A DNA stretch of 64,000 nt from Pantoea deleyi (GCF_022647325.1 NZ_CP071405.1:1178001-1242000); one strand, 5' to 3'. Positions 1 to 9,665 are shown, numbered from the stretch's first letter. The notes: generated by a model from the sequence alone, not told the origin. Numbers and translations: made by a program.

Positions 1-833
1 AGGTGGATGTGGCGATCTGCGTCGGGGTGCGCTTTACCGACACCCTGACGGCAGGCTTTACGCAGCAGTTTGATGCGGCACGACTGATCGATCTGCAGCC
101 GTTCAGCGCCACGGTGGCGGGCGAAGAGTTTGCGCCGCTGTCGATGGCCGACGCGCTCGCTGAACTGCAGCCGCTGTTTGAGCGCTATGGCGCGCAGTGG
201 CAGCCCGCCGCCGCGCTGTCTGAATGGCCGTCGGCTGAACCGGCGGCCGTGATCAGCCAGCACGCCTTCTGGCAGGCGATGCAGCGCTTCCTGCAGCCGG
301 GCGATCTGATCGTGGCCGATCAGGGCACCGCCGCCTTTGGCGCTGCGGCGCTGAGACTGCCTTCGCAGGCGGAACTGCTGGTCCAGCCATTGTGGGGCTC
401 AATCGGCTATACTCTTCCGGCAGCGTTTGGCGCACAGACCGCCCAACCCGATCGCCGGGTGATCCTGATTATCGGCGACGGTTCGGCGCAGCTGACTATC
501 CAGGAACTGGGGTCGATGCTGCGCGATCGGCAACCGCTGATACTCTTTTTACTGAACAATGAAGGGTATACTGTCGAACGCGCGATTCATGGCGCCACGC
601 AGCGCTACAATGATATCGCGCAGTGGAACTGGACGGCCCTGCCGCACGCCTTTAGCCTGCAGAAGCAGGCGCAGAGCTGGCGCATCAGTGAAACGGTGCA
701 GCTGGATGAGGTGATGGCGCGGCTGGCTGAACCTCAGACGCTGTCGCTGGTTGAAGTGATCATGCAGAAAGCAGATCTGCCGCCCCTGCTTCGAAAAGTC
801 ACCGCCTGCCTGAATCAACGCAACGGCGGCTAA
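1..833 (+). CDS. ipdC: Indole-3-pyruvate decarboxylase, C-terminal part (gene starts before window)
   Basis: This thiamine-diphosphate enzyme decarboxylates indolepyruvate to indoleacetaldehyde, the key step of the indolepyruvate route to the auxin indole-3-acetic acid. The reading frame is open from the window edge, so the N-terminal half of this roughly 550-residue family is missing. Visible here are the end of the central domain and the whole C-terminal TPP-binding domain. The family motif begins GDGSAQLT near visible residue 158 and ends at the NN of FLLNNEGYTVE about 30 residues later. GSIGYTLPAAFGA precedes it, as in pyruvate/indolepyruvate decarboxylases. Substrate choice rests on overall likeness to IpdC; a phenylpyruvate or pyruvate decarboxylase cannot be excluded. 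A hairpin terminator follows. Confidence 0.85.
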   Translation, partial: VDVAICVGVRFTDTLTAGFTQQFDAARLIDLQPFSATVAGEEFAPLSMADALAELQPLFERYGAQWQPAAALSEWPSAEPAAVISQHAFWQAMQRFLQPGDLIVADQGTAAFGAAALRLPSQAELLVQPLWGSIGYTLPAAFGAQTAQPDRRVILIIGDGSAQLTIQELGSMLRDRQPLILFLLNNEGYTVERAIHGATQRYNDIAQWNWTALPHAFSLQKQAQSWRISETVQLDEVMARLAEPQTLSLVEVIMQKADLPPLLRKVTACLNQRNGG

Positions 834-898
834 GATTCAGATAGTTGCCGCTGTGCAGGGTGGCCTATCGCGGTTAGGCTGTAGCGCACCTGAGTAAG

Positions 899-934
899 AC
901 GCTCACCAATCGCACCGGTGAGCGTTGTTGTTTT
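899..934 (+). terminator. Rho-independent-like terminator after ipdC
   Basis: A 9-bp perfect stem, ACGCTCACC (899-907) and GGTGAGCGT (917-925), has a 9-nt loop and is followed by a T-rich stretch, TGTTGTTTT. It lies 65 bp after the ipdC stop and before glk. Confidence 0.75.
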
Positions 935-953
935 ATGGGCAGAAATTTATAGT
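925..953 (+). promoter_or_regulatory. Candidate sigma-70 promoter of glk
   Basis: TTGTTG (925-930) and TATAGT (948-953) are separated by 17 bp and lie 40 bp upstream of the glk start. The -35 begins at the last base of the ipdC terminator stem. This is a pattern match only; no Cra-like site was recognised. Confidence 0.5.
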
Positions 954-993
954 GTCCTCCAACTCTTAAGACCCCAAGCGGAGCAACAGAAGA

Positions 994-1959
994 ATGACAA
1001 CCTATGCCTTGGTCGGCGATGTCGGCGGTACTAACGCGCGCCTCGCCCTTTGTGAGGTGGAAAGCGGCAGCATCACCCAGGCCAAAACATTCTCAACATC
1101 AGAATATGACAGCCTCGAAGCCGTCATCCGCCACTATCTTGATGAACAACAGCAGGATGTTAAAGATGGCTGTATTGCCATTGCCTGCCCGATTACCGAT
1201 GACTGGGTTGAAATGACCAACCATGACTGGGCGTTTTCCACGCGCAAGCTCAAAGAGAACATCGGTTTTGAACACCTGGAAATCATTAACGACTTCACTG
1301 CGGTATCCATGGCGATTCCGATGCTGACCGCCGATAACGTGATTCAGTTTGGCGGCACCGAGCCGGTTAAAGATAAACCTATTGCGATTTACGGTGCCGG
1401 AACCGGACTGGGCGTCAGCCATCTGGTGCACGTCGACAAGCGCTGGGTGAGTCTGCCGGGCGAGGGCGGCCATGTCGATCTCGCGGCGAACAGTGAAGAA
1501 GAAGATCAGATTCTGGAAGTGCTGCGCGAAGAGCTGGGCCATGTTTCAGCCGAACGCGTGCTGTCAGGCGCGGGTCTGGTTAACCTCTACCGGGCGATTG
1601 TGAAGGTCGATAATCGCGTGCCGGAAAACCTGAAGCCGAAAGACGTGAGCCAGCGTGCGCTGGATGACAGCTGCATCGACTGCCGTCGTGCCCTGTCGAT
1701 GTTCTGCGTCATCATGGGGCGTTTCGGTGGCAATCTGGCGCTGAATCTCGGCACCTTTGGCGGCGTCTATATCGCGGGCGGCATTGTGCCTCGCTTCCTG
1801 GAGTTCTTTAAGGCTTCCGGCTTCCGCGCCGCCTTTGAAGATAAAGGGCGCTTCCGTGACTATGTGGCCAGCATCCCGGTCTACATGATCACGCACGATC
1901 AGCCTGGTCTGCTGGGCGCGGGCGCGCATCTGCGCCAGACGCTGGGTCGCATCCTCTGA
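994..1959 (+). CDS. glk: Glucokinase
   Basis: Cytosolic glucokinase (321 aa, the usual length of the bacterial Glk family) phosphorylates free glucose with ATP to glucose 6-phosphate. The N-terminal phosphate-binding motif [12 protein letters not shown] starts at residue 8. [13 protein letters not shown] (near residue 100) is the sugar-binding segment with its catalytic Asp. [12 protein letters not shown] and [10 protein letters not shown] follow, and YIAGGIVPR is the C-terminal adenosine-side motif. The ATG is preceded by GGAG. The gene is transcribed alone, convergent with ypdB, as next to ypdABC in E. coli. Its role is phosphorylating glucose released inside the cell, for example from disaccharides. 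Confidence 0.97.
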   Translation: MTTYALVGDVGGTNARLALCEVESGSITQAKTFSTSEYDSLEAVIRHYLDEQQQDVKDGCIAIACPITDDWVEMTNHDWAFSTRKLKENIGFEHLEIINDFTAVSMAIPMLTADNVIQFGGTEPVKDKPIAIYGAGTGLGVSHLVHVDKRWVSLPGEGGHVDLAANSEEEDQILEVLREELGHVSAERVLSGAGLVNLYRAIVKVDNRVPENLKPKDVSQRALDDSCIDCRRALSMFCVIMGRFGGNLALNLGTFGGVYIAGGIVPRFLEFFKASGFRAAFEDKGRFRDYVASIPVYMITHDQPGLLGAGAHLRQTLGRIL

Positions 1960-1975
1960 TTCTGCCTTATCCCGC

Positions 1976-2023
1976 CTGAGTTTCCGGTCCGCAAAGTCTG
2001 CCGACGCCGGACCGGAAACTCAG
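1976..2023. terminator. Long perfect hairpin between convergent glk and ypdB
   Basis: Two 16-base arms (1976-1991 and 2008-2023) are perfect reverse complements around a 16-nt spacer. The hairpin lies between the glk stop and the ypdB stop, which fits a bidirectional terminator. Neither side has a strong T run (CATCCTTATATTTCT follows on the + strand), so Rho-independent action is uncertain. Confidence 0.55.
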
Positions 2024-2060
2024 CATCCTTATATTTCTCTTCTCGGCCTGAGCAGGTTGC

Positions 2061-2789
2061 CTACAGACGCATCAGCTGTCTGAACTGCTTCACCTTACTG
2101 CGGCTGACGGGCACCTGAAACTCCAGATCGCGCAGCTTCAGCAGATAGGTATTGTTAAACCACGGCTCGATTTCGCGAATTTTGCTGAGGCTGACGCAGT
2201 AGGAGCGGTGGCAGCGGAAAAACTGCTGCTCCGGCAGGCGCGAGCAGAACTCGGTGATGTTCATCGACATCACGTAAGATTCGCGGCGGGTATAGACAAA
2301 CGTCAGCTTCTCATGCGCTTCCACGTAGTAGATATCATTCACGTCTGTGACGATAATCCGCTCATCCTTGATCAGGTTCACCGTCTGCGGCGCGGAGGCG
2401 GCATGAAGCGGATTAACCGCCTGCTGCGTCTGGGCCGTGGCCTCCAGCTTGTTCAGCATGGTAACGATCCGCGACTCCTGATAGGGCTTGAGGATGTAAT
2501 CAAACGCCTCCAGCTCGAACGCCTCTACGGCATGCTCTTTCCATGCGGTAATAAACACAATCAGCGGTTTATGCGCAAACTGATGAATATGCTTCGCCAG
2601 CAGCATGCCATCCAGTGAGGGGATATTGATGTCGAGGAAAATCACATCAACCCGATGCTGCTGCAGATACTTCAGCACGTCGAGGCCATCGTCGAAGCAG
2701 GCCTCAATCTCAATTTTGCTGTGATGCTGGATCATCCAGCTCAGCTCCTGCTGCGCCAGAAATTCATCTTCCACAATGATGGCTTTCAT
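2061..2789 (-). CDS. ypdB: LytTR-family response regulator YpdB
   Basis: DNA-binding response regulator of the YpdA/YpdB system (242 aa; E. coli about 244). Residues 1-120 form the receiver domain with acidic residues E7/D8, phosphoacceptor Asp53 in [11 protein letters not shown], and the conserved K in YILKPYQ. Residues from about 140 to the end form the LytTR DNA-binding domain ([22 protein letters not shown]). In E. coli YpdB responds to pyruvate and activates yhjX. A yhjX homologue with matching boxes lies about 11 kb away in this window. It overlaps the end of ypdA by 4 bp (ATGA), so the two genes are translationally coupled. Confidence 0.95.
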   Translation of the reverse strand: MKAIIVEDEFLAQQELSWMIQHHSKIEIEACFDDGLDVLKYLQQHRVDVIFLDINIPSLDGMLLAKHIHQFAHKPLIVFITAWKEHAVEAFELEAFDYILKPYQESRIVTMLNKLEATAQTQQAVNPLHAASAPQTVNLIKDERIIVTDVNDIYYVEAHEKLTFVYTRRESYVMSMNITEFCSRLPEQQFFRCHRSYCVSLSKIREIEPWFNNTYLLKLRDLEFQVPVSRSKVKQFRQLMRL

Positions 2790-4474
2790 AACAGATTCTC
2801 CGCCAGGCGCTGGCCGTTCTTGCTGAGTGTGAAGGCTATCTCGGTGCCTGGCTGATGCCGCACGATCTGTAATCCCTGGCCCGACAGTAGCTTAACCCGA
2901 TGGTGTACGTTGAGCAGGCCGATTTTATTGCCGGGCATCTCGTTGCGCGCCACCCGCGCCATCACATCATCGCTGATGCCCTGGCCGGTATCCCGCACCG
3001 CGATCCGCACCCGATCGCCCAGATCCCGCACGCTCAGCGTCACCACGCCCTTACCCTTGCAGGGCTGGATGCCATGCACGATGGCGTTCTCCACCAGCGG
3101 CTGGATCAGCAGGCTCGGCAGCAGAAAATGCAGATCCTCATCGACGTCATAGATCATCGTCAGCTTGTCACCAAACCGTGCCTGCTCGATGGCGATGTAA
3201 TCTTTGACCTGCCAGAGCTCCTTGCGGATGTCGATCAGCTCGTCGTCATTCAGCTCCAGGTTGTAACGCAGATAGCGCGACAGGTTAATCACCAGCTGGC
3301 GGGCGGTATCGGGATTAAGCCGGATGGAGGAGGAGATCGCATTCAGTGCGTTAAACAGAAAATGGGGATTTATTTTGCTTTGCAGCGCGCGCAGTTCCGC
3401 TTTATTGGCCATTTCGCGCAGCTGCTCCGCGCGGGACACCTCAAGCTGGGTGGAGATGATTTGCGACAGGCCGATCGCCATCTCCTTCAGCGAACCGGTG
3501 ATCCGGTGAGCGCGGCGATAGTAGATTTTCAGCGTGCCGGTCACCTTGCCTTTCTCCCAGAGCGGGATCACGATCATCGAATGGATATCTTTGGTGCGGT
3601 GCGCTTCATCGTTGTTTTTGATAATGATTTTTCCGCTGGCGATCGACTGCGCGGTGGTGGGGCTGATGCCATCATCCCCGTGCTGGTAGTTGTGCTCGCC
3701 ATAGCCGACATAGGCCAGAATCTGCTTTTTATCGGTCATCGCGACGGCATCGGCCTTGATCTCCCGCCGGATAATGTCACAGACGTTGCGCAGCGAGTCG
3801 CTGTTGACCTGCCGGAACAGCGGCAGGGTTTTGTTGGCGATCTCCAGCGCCAGCTTAGCCTGACGGGCGGCGATCGCCTCTTTTTCGCCCTCCACGCTCT
3901 GCACCAGCAGCACGATAATGCCGATGCTGGAGGCACCGAGGATCATCGGCAGGGCGATCTCCGACACGATCGCCAGCCCGAGTGAGGTGGGGCGCGCCCA
4001 CAGCACGATCAGCACCATCGTCAGGGCTTCGCACAGCATGCCGCCGAAGATACCGGCGCGCCAGCGATGCTCTTTTAACACCCGGCGGTTAATGCCGCCC
4101 GCCACGATCCCGGCAATGACGCTGGTGATCAGGCAGGGCACAGAAGTGACGCCGTGAATGTCGATCAGAAAACGGTGAACGCCGGCAATGATGCCGGTCG
4201 CGATGCCGACCCAGGGACCAAACAGGATGCCGCCCGCCATCACCGCGATCACCCGCACATTCAGCAGCGAGCCGTCGACATTCACCCCCGACCAGGTACT
4301 GAACAGCGCGAACAGCGAAAAGATGGCGGTCACCGCGATCTTCTCTGCACGGGTATGCTCATCTTTCTGCAGGAGCTGACGAAACGGGCGGGTGCGCGTC
4401 AGAAAGAACAGGCAGATCAGCATCAGGGCGGCGCGATCAAACACTGCCAGTAACATCGTAAAGTGGGAGGACAC
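2786..4474 (-). CDS. ypdA: Sensor histidine kinase YpdA (LytS family)
   Basis: Inner-membrane pyruvate-responsive histidine kinase, partner of YpdB (562 aa; E. coli 565). The N-terminal ~200 residues hold the multi-span 5TM-Lyt sensor region ([18 protein letters not shown] opens the first span). A GAF domain follows at roughly 220-345. The LytS-type kinase core has the phosphoacceptor His in [13 protein letters not shown] near residue 375. The N-box is [13 protein letters not shown] and the G-box DTGQGISDD. Similarity to E. coli YpdA, recalled from memory, covers the full length including the N terminus, which supports this start. Confidence 0.95.
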   Translation of the reverse strand: MSSHFTMLLAVFDRAALMLICLFFLTRTRPFRQLLQKDEHTRAEKIAVTAIFSLFALFSTWSGVNVDGSLLNVRVIAVMAGGILFGPWVGIATGIIAGVHRFLIDIHGVTSVPCLITSVIAGIVAGGINRRVLKEHRWRAGIFGGMLCEALTMVLIVLWARPTSLGLAIVSEIALPMILGASSIGIIVLLVQSVEGEKEAIAARQAKLALEIANKTLPLFRQVNSDSLRNVCDIIRREIKADAVAMTDKKQILAYVGYGEHNYQHGDDGISPTTAQSIASGKIIIKNNDEAHRTKDIHSMIVIPLWEKGKVTGTLKIYYRRAHRITGSLKEMAIGLSQIISTQLEVSRAEQLREMANKAELRALQSKINPHFLFNALNAISSSIRLNPDTARQLVINLSRYLRYNLELNDDELIDIRKELWQVKDYIAIEQARFGDKLTMIYDVDEDLHFLLPSLLIQPLVENAIVHGIQPCKGKGVVTLSVRDLGDRVRIAVRDTGQGISDDVMARVARNEMPGNKIGLLNVHHRVKLLSGQGLQIVRHQPGTEIAFTLSKNGQRLAENLL

Positions 4475-4738
4475 GGGCGACTCGTCGGCAATGGAAAGTC
4501 TCTCTATGATAAAAAATGTGATCGGGAACCGCTAGCGTCCAGATGACTCATGCCGCGAGAGAGTGTTCCAGATCAATTTTGGCGCCCTCTGCACAAAAAG
4601 GGGAAAAGTTGAGTCAGTATAAGGGGAACGGTTTTTCATGCCCGGGACTGGTCGCTGAGATCGCGTTTTGCTATGTTGCGGTTGCGCGATAACGCACTTC
4701 AGCGACCGCTGGAAAATCGCGTCCATCGGGAGCCGTAC
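4475..4738. other. Intergenic region between divergent ypdA and acetyltransferase gene
   Basis: About 264 bp that must carry both divergent promoters. I see no clear operator or repeat. An in-frame ATG at 4673 would lengthen the acetyltransferase by 22 residues, but it has no ribosome-binding site and the added residues do not look like the family. Confidence 0.5.
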
Positions 4739-5263
4739 ATGCAACTTGTCACCCCCAGACTCACCCTGAGTAAACTGCAGCCGGAAGACTGGCAACTGTT
4801 CCGCGCCGTGCATGAAGATCGCGACACCATGACCTGGGTCAGCGAGATCCCGGACGAGGCCGATATCCGGCAGCGTTTCACCGAACGTCTGGCCCCCTGG
4901 CAGCCAGGCAGTTTTCATATGCTCTGCCTGGTGGCGCGTCGTCGCGACAACGACGAGCCGATTGGCCTGTTTGGCTGCAGCCCCGAATGGGTGCCGCATC
5001 GCCAGGCGGAGGTCGGCTACATGCTGCTGCATCGCCACTGCGGCCAGGGGTATGGCAGTGAGGCGCTGGCCGCGCTGTGCCAGTTTTTGTTCGACGCGGA
5101 TTTCCACAAGCTCAGGGCGATGGTCATCGAGGGGAACTGGGCTTCGCGCCGTATTCTGGAGAAAAACGGCTTCCGGCTTGAGGGAACGCTACGGGATAAT
5201 TATCTGCTGAACGGCGGCTGGGTGAACGATTGGCTGCTGGGACGGCTGAATCCGCAACAATAA
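4739..5263 (+). CDS. GNAT family N-acetyltransferase (RimJ/RimL type)
   Basis: A 174-residue acetyl-CoA-dependent acetyltransferase. It opens with MQLVTPRLTLSKLQPEDWQLF, the usual start of the RimJ/RimL-like GNAT subgroup. The acetyl-CoA pyrophosphate loop is visible as HCGQGYGSEAL (about residues 100-110), followed by the C-terminal motif NWASRRILEKNGFRLEGTLRD. The start at 4739 is chosen because CGGGAG lies 6 bp upstream. The substrate (a ribosomal protein, an amino acid or a small amine) cannot be read from the sequence. It is divergent from ypdA, with alaC 117 bp downstream on the same strand. Confidence 0.85.
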   Translation: MQLVTPRLTLSKLQPEDWQLFRAVHEDRDTMTWVSEIPDEADIRQRFTERLAPWQPGSFHMLCLVARRRDNDEPIGLFGCSPEWVPHRQAEVGYMLLHRHCGQGYGSEALAALCQFLFDADFHKLRAMVIEGNWASRRILEKNGFRLEGTLRDNYLLNGGWVNDWLLGRLNPQQ

Positions 5264-5380
5264 AAATATTTTCCGCCACGCTCGACAAAATGATCCTCAG
5301 CACGTTATGTTCGTAACGGGTCACCACCGTGACCCGCGTCGCTCGGACGGTCCGGGCGCTTACGTAATCCAGAGGTCCTC

Positions 5381-6613
5381 ATGGCTGATAACAGCACACC
5401 CCGTCGTTTCTCGCGTATTGAACGTTTACCCCCTTACGTTTTCAACATCACCGCTGAACTGAAGATGGCTGCGCGCCGGCGCGGCGAAGATATTATCGAT
5501 TTTTCGATGGGTAACCCGGATGGGGCGACACCGCCGCACATCGTCGAAAAGTTATGCCAGGTCGCACAGCGTGACGACACGCACGGCTACTCCACCTCAC
5601 GCGGCATTCCGCGCCTGCGCCGGGCGATATCGCGCTGGTACGCCGAACGCTACCAGGTAGAGATTGACCCTGAATCAGAGGCGATTGTCACGATTGGCTC
5701 CAAAGAGGGGCTGGCGCACCTGATGCTGGCCACGCTGGATCACGGGGATACCGTGCTGGTACCGAATCCCAGCTATCCGATTCATATCTACGGTGCGGTG
5801 ATCGCCGGGGCGCAGGTGCGCTCGGTGCCGCTGGTGGCGGGCGTCGACTTCTTTAACGAGCTGGAACGCGCCATTCGCGAGAGCTATCCCAAGCCAAAAA
5901 TGATGATCCTGGGCTTCCCCTCTAACCCCACGGCGCAGTGCGTGGAGCTGGACTTTTTCGAACGGGTCATTGCGCTGGCGAAACAATATAACGTGCTGGT
6001 GATCCACGATCTGGCCTACGCCGATATCGTCTACGATGGCTGGAAAGCGCCGTCGATTATGCAGGTGCCAGGCGCACGCGACGTCGCCGTCGAGTTCTTC
6101 ACGCTGTCAAAAAGCTACAACATGGCGGGCTGGCGCATCGGCTTCATGGTTGGCAACAAGGAGCTGGTCGCCGCGCTGGCGCGGATCAAAAGTTATCACG
6201 ACTACGGCACCTTCACGCCGCTGCAGGTGGCGGCGATTGCGGCGCTGGAGGGGGATCAGCAGTGCGTGCGCGATATCGCAGAGCAGTATAAACGGCGGCG
6301 TGATGTGCTGGTGAAAGGCCTGCATGAGGCGGGCTGGAGGGTGGATAACCCGAAAGCGTCCATGTACGTCTGGGCCAGAATTCCCGACCACTATGCACAT
6401 CTGGGATCGCTGGAGTTTGCCAAACATCTGCTGCAGGAGGCGAAAGTCTGCGTTTCACCCGGCATTGGCTTTGGCGACTATGGCGATACACACGTGCGAT
6501 TTGCGCTGATCGAAAACAGCGATCGTATTCGTCAGGCGGTGCGGGGGATTAAGGCGATGTTTCGTGCCGACGGTGTCCTGCCAGGCAGTCTGAAAACGGA
6601 CGAAGCGGAGTAA
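5381..6613 (+). CDS. alaC: Glutamate-pyruvate aminotransferase AlaC
   Basis: PLP-dependent fold-type I transaminase (410 aa; E. coli AlaC 412) that makes alanine from pyruvate and glutamate. Visible motifs are [14 protein letters not shown] near the N terminus, [11 protein letters not shown], the [12 protein letters not shown]sp/Tyr pair contacting PLP, and the Schiff-base lysine in [16 protein letters not shown] near residue 246. The C-terminal Arg for substrate carboxylate is in HVRFALIEN. The gene order alaC-ypdAB matches E. coli. A ribosome-binding site (GAGGTCCTC) precedes the ATG. Confidence 0.95.
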   Translation: MADNSTPRRFSRIERLPPYVFNITAELKMAARRRGEDIIDFSMGNPDGATPPHIVEKLCQVAQRDDTHGYSTSRGIPRLRRAISRWYAERYQVEIDPESEAIVTIGSKEGLAHLMLATLDHGDTVLVPNPSYPIHIYGAVIAGAQVRSVPLVAGVDFFNELERAIRESYPKPKMMILGFPSNPTAQCVELDFFERVIALAKQYNVLVIHDLAYADIVYDGWKAPSIMQVPGARDVAVEFFTLSKSYNMAGWRIGFMVGNKELVAALARIKSYHDYGTFTPLQVAAIAALEGDQQCVRDIAEQYKRRRDVLVKGLHEAGWRVDNPKASMYVWARIPDHYAHLGSLEFAKHLLQEAKVCVSPGIGFGDYGDTHVRFALIENSDRIRQAVRGIKAMFRADGVLPGSLKTDEAE

Positions 6614-6664
6614 CGGCCCGCAGGGGCGACTCAGAGGTCGCCCCGTAGCGGCACTGTCGCGCCA

Positions 6665-6739
6665 TTACTTCAGCAGCAGAACGAAGGTTCCGAACCAAAG
6701 TAACGCGAAAAATGATATTCCCATCAAGGCATATTTCAC
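6665..6739 (-). CDS. ypdK: YpdK-like small membrane peptide (24 aa)
   Basis: A 24-codon gene starting with GTG (complement of 6737-6739) and ending in TAA. The predicted peptide opens (V/M)KYALMGISFF, is one hydrophobic helix and ends in Lys. It resembles E. coli YpdK, which as I recall begins MKYFFMGISF, is 23 residues long and also sits beside alaC. A strong ribosome-binding site (AGAGGAG) lies about 8 nt before the GTG. Function is unknown even in E. coli; a single-pass inner-membrane peptide is expected. It points toward the alaC stop (convergent). The annotation rests on position, residue pattern and the ribosome-binding site together. Confidence 0.75.
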   Translation of the reverse strand: MKYALMGISFFALLWFGTFVLLLK

Positions 6740-6941
6740 AAAGCAACTCCTCTGAGCGGTTACGATGATGGCGATCCCAGACCAGTGCAACGCGAACAGA
6801 CAGGGAATCGAGGTCACCATTACACTGTCTGGCTGGCTCGCTTCCGGGTTGATCTGAATAACTCAGAACAGGATCGAGCGCTAATTTACGCGGAATCCCG
6901 GCCAAATGAAATAGGTCCGTTCTGAGATATTGCTCACAATT

Positions 6942-7976
6942 TTATTTCACGTCAATTTCGGGAATCGCCGACATGCCGACACGTAACTGGGCCAGATGCG
7001 GTTGGTCGCTATCCAGCACAATTTTCACCGGCAGACGCTGAACGACTTTAGTGTAGTTGCCTGTGGCGTTATCGGGCGCGATGGCAGAAAAAGTCGCTCC
7101 CGTCGCCGGAGCGATGCTGTCCACATGGCCGGTAAAAGTCAGGCCCGGCAGGGCATCCACCCGCACGCTGACCCGCTGGCCCGGACGCACGTCGCTGAGC
7201 TGAGTTTCAAGATAGTTCGCCGTAATGTAGGTCTGCTGCAGCGGCACAACCGCCAGCAGACGGGTGCCGGCTGAAACATAGGCGCCGGTGCGCACCGCGC
7301 GCTGACCCACCATCCCATCTACCGGCGCGGTGATCCGGGTATAGGAGAGATTCAGCCTGGCCTGATCGACGCTGGCCTGCGCTGCCGCGACATCCGCCTC
7401 AGCGGAACGCACCGCAGCCTGGAGCACGCCCACCTGTTTCACGGCCGACGCCAGCGCCGCCTGACTCTGATGCACGGCCGCCAGGGCGGAACGCTGGTTT
7501 GAGCTGGCTTTCTGCTGATCGTCGGCGGCCACCGTGCCGCTCTTATAGAGACGGTTATAGCGATCGGCGCTCTGTCCGGCATACTGCGCGGACGCCTGGC
7601 TCGCCGCCACGCTGGCTTTCTGCTGATTGATAACCGACTGCTGCTGTTCCAGCTGCGCCTGGCTGCTCAGCAGCTTCGCCTGACTCACCTGCAGATCGGC
7701 TTCTGCACTCTCCAGCGCCACCCGGTAATCGCGATCGTCCAGCGTCGCCAGCAGCTGGCCCGCCCTGACCGGCTGGTTATCCTGCACCTCAACGCGGCTG
7801 ACATACCCTGATACCCTGGGCGCAACCAGCGTGTAGTCGGCGTTGACGTAAGCGTCGTTGGTTCGATGATCGTTGCCGCTCATCAGTGACCAGACCACAA
7901 AGGCCAGGGCCAGTAACACCAGCAGCATCAGGCTCAGCAGCAGGGTTCTTCTCATTTCGAAAGCACGCATATTCAT
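6942..7976 (-). CDS. HlyD/EmrA-type membrane fusion protein
   Basis: Periplasmic adaptor of a tripartite efflux pump (344 aa). One N-terminal membrane segment (about residues 9-30, LLLSLMLLVLLALAFVVWSL) is followed by a first lipoyl half (SGYVSRVEVQDNQPVRAGQLLATLD). A long Ala/Gln-rich coiled-coil hairpin spans roughly 80-195. The second lipoyl half and beta-barrel follow (RITAPVDGMVGQRAVRTGAYVS). It overlaps the upstream MFS gene by 4 bp, so the two form one unit, like emrAB or emrKY. The substrate is unknown. E. coli carries emrKY in the same general chromosomal interval, but orthology is not claimed. Confidence 0.9.
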   Translation of the reverse strand: MNMRAFEMRRTLLLSLMLLVLLALAFVVWSLMSGNDHRTNDAYVNADYTLVAPRVSGYVSRVEVQDNQPVRAGQLLATLDDRDYRVALESAEADLQVSQAKLLSSQAQLEQQQSVINQQKASVAASQASAQYAGQSADRYNRLYKSGTVAADDQQKASSNQRSALAAVHQSQAALASAVKQVGVLQAAVRSAEADVAAAQASVDQARLNLSYTRITAPVDGMVGQRAVRTGAYVSAGTRLLAVVPLQQTYITANYLETQLSDVRPGQRVSVRVDALPGLTFTGHVDSIAPATGATFSAIAPDNATGNYTKVVQRLPVKIVLDSDQPHLAQLRVGMSAIPEIDVK

Positions 7977-9565
7977 TTATTCCGGAGAGGGGGTTGAATC
8001 AAAGTCTGCGGCGGCCAGACCCGCGTTGGCAGGAGGGCGGTCAGCACCAACAGGCAGGCGGCGAAGCCGGTCAGCATCAGAAAGCTGTCGCTCAGGCCGA
8101 GCACCGTGGCCTGGTGTCTGACCAGAGTGGCAAAGCCGCTGAGATTTTCGCTGGCGCTGCCATCCGGCAGCAGCGGCAGGCTGCGGCTGGCCTGACCGGC
8201 CACCGGTGCGGTCATCAGCCAGCTGCGGTCGGCCGCCTGGTTGATCAGGACGCTGGAGTGAAACTGCTCACGGTGGGAGAGAAAGACCTCAACCAGCGTG
8301 GAGGCGGCGATGCTGGAAAAACCGCGCACGGTATTAAACATCGCCGAAGCAAAGGGGCCTTCAGGCGGCGCGACCACGCTGGTGGCGCTCATCAGTATCG
8401 GCAGAATGATCATCGGCTGGCCGAACGCCTGCAGAATCTGCAACAGCCAGAAATTCTGTCGCGCCCAGTCACTGGTGATCTGTGTGCCGAGCAGGCAGGC
8501 GATCACCAGCAGGCCGACGCCCGCCGTCAGCACCCAGCGGCAGTCAATCCAGCGGATATTGAGCAGGGCGGCAATCAGCGGGGCGATGATCAACTGCGGC
8601 AGGCCGACCGTCAGCGCCAGCGGAGCAAACTCAAGCGGGCGGAAACCGCTGACCTGCGCCAAATAGACCGACGGCAGCGCGGAGCCGGAGAGCCCCAGAA
8701 TCAGCACGCAGGCCAGCCCCAGCAGGCCGTGCGCCAGATTGGGTCGCCGGAGCATCTGCAGTCTGAACAGCGGCAGCGGGTGAAACCACTCATTGATCAG
8801 GAACACCAGCAGCAGCGGCAGCGCGGTCAGCAGCATGCCGGTAATCAGCGGCGAATTCAGCCAGTCGAGGCGTTCGCCCTGCGTCAGCACCAGAACCAGC
8901 AGCGCCACGCTGCTGCAGCCGGTGACCATGCCAAACAGGTCGATCTGCTGAAAGCGTTCCGGCCGCAGTGGATCCTGAGGCAGTCCCCAGCCAATCAGCA
9001 GCATCGCAATCAGCATGCCGGGCACGACCTGCCAGAACACCATCATCCAGCTGACATGATCGGTCCACAGCGACGCCAGCGAAGCCGCCATGTTGGGGCC
9101 GAACGTGGCGGTGAGGGCATAGCCCGCCAGACCAAACAGTTTAAACGGCGGCGGCAGAAAGCGCAGGGCGACGGTCATCAGCATCGGCGGCAGAGCGCCG
9201 CCAAACAGCCCCTGCAGGACGCGCAGGCTGATAAACAGCGTGGGGTCCGACACCAGCGGCAGCAGGAATCCGGTCAGCATAAAGCCCGCCGAGACGCCGA
9301 GCGTAAAACGCCGCAGCGACAGGGTGACGGCGAACCAGGGCGCAATCATCATCGCAGCCACTTCGGCGGCCTGATAACCGGAAATAATCCAGCTACCCTG
9401 ATCGTAACCGATGCCGATTGCGGCACGGATATCGGCCAGCGCGATATCACTGACGCGATCGTTCAGCCCGGAGGTCAGCGCGGCAATCAGTACACCGACC
9501 AGGCCCAGGGCCAGTCGCAGTGTAAAAGGGTGGGGGGCCGGCGCAGGCGCAGGCTGGGTAGTCAT
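7973..9565 (-). CDS. DHA2-family (EmrB-like) MFS drug transporter
   Basis: Inner-membrane proton-driven efflux permease with about 14 predicted spans (530 aa, usual for DHA2). The family hallmarks are the early sequence LGLVGVLIAALTSGLNDRVSDIALADIRAAIG in its periplasmic-entry region, the WIISGYQAAEVAAM segment, and the long loop before the last span (HREQFHSSVLINQAADRSWL). It is the first gene of an operon with the membrane fusion protein and is divergent from an iclR-type regulator. Two 27-bp repeats in the 149-bp gap are probable operators. Substrates (antimicrobials or plant phenolics) are speculation. Confidence 0.9.
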   Translation of the reverse strand: MTTQPAPAPAPHPFTLRLALGLVGVLIAALTSGLNDRVSDIALADIRAAIGIGYDQGSWIISGYQAAEVAAMMIAPWFAVTLSLRRFTLGVSAGFMLTGFLLPLVSDPTLFISLRVLQGLFGGALPPMLMTVALRFLPPPFKLFGLAGYALTATFGPNMAASLASLWTDHVSWMMVFWQVVPGMLIAMLLIGWGLPQDPLRPERFQQIDLFGMVTGCSSVALLVLVLTQGERLDWLNSPLITGMLLTALPLLLVFLINEWFHPLPLFRLQMLRRPNLAHGLLGLACVLILGLSGSALPSVYLAQVSGFRPLEFAPLALTVGLPQLIIAPLIAALLNIRWIDCRWVLTAGVGLLVIACLLGTQITSDWARQNFWLLQILQAFGQPMIILPILMSATSVVAPPEGPFASAMFNTVRGFSSIAASTLVEVFLSHREQFHSSVLINQAADRSWLMTAPVAGQASRSLPLLPDGSASENLSGFATLVRHQATVLGLSDSFLMLTGFAACLLVLTALLPTRVWPPQTLIQPPLRNK

Positions 9566-9593
9566 TGCAGGCGATCTCGTTATTGTGATGCAG

Positions 9594-9665
9594 TGTACTG
9601 CGATGTGATACAGGGCGTAATATTACATCCCGGTATGCTGTATTGCAATGCGGTACAGGGTGTAA
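9594..9665. promoter_or_regulatory. Paired dyad operators between efflux operon and iclR-type gene
   Basis: A 27-bp direct repeat with five mismatches occurs at 9594-9620 and 9639-9665, 45 bp start to start. Each copy begins with a 19-bp dyad of form TGTANNGCRATGYNNTACA. The second copy (TGTATTGCAATGCGGTACA) is a near-perfect palindrome; in the first only the TGTA/TACA ends match. The position between divergent regulator and target genes suggests these are IclR-type binding sites. Confidence 0.6.
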
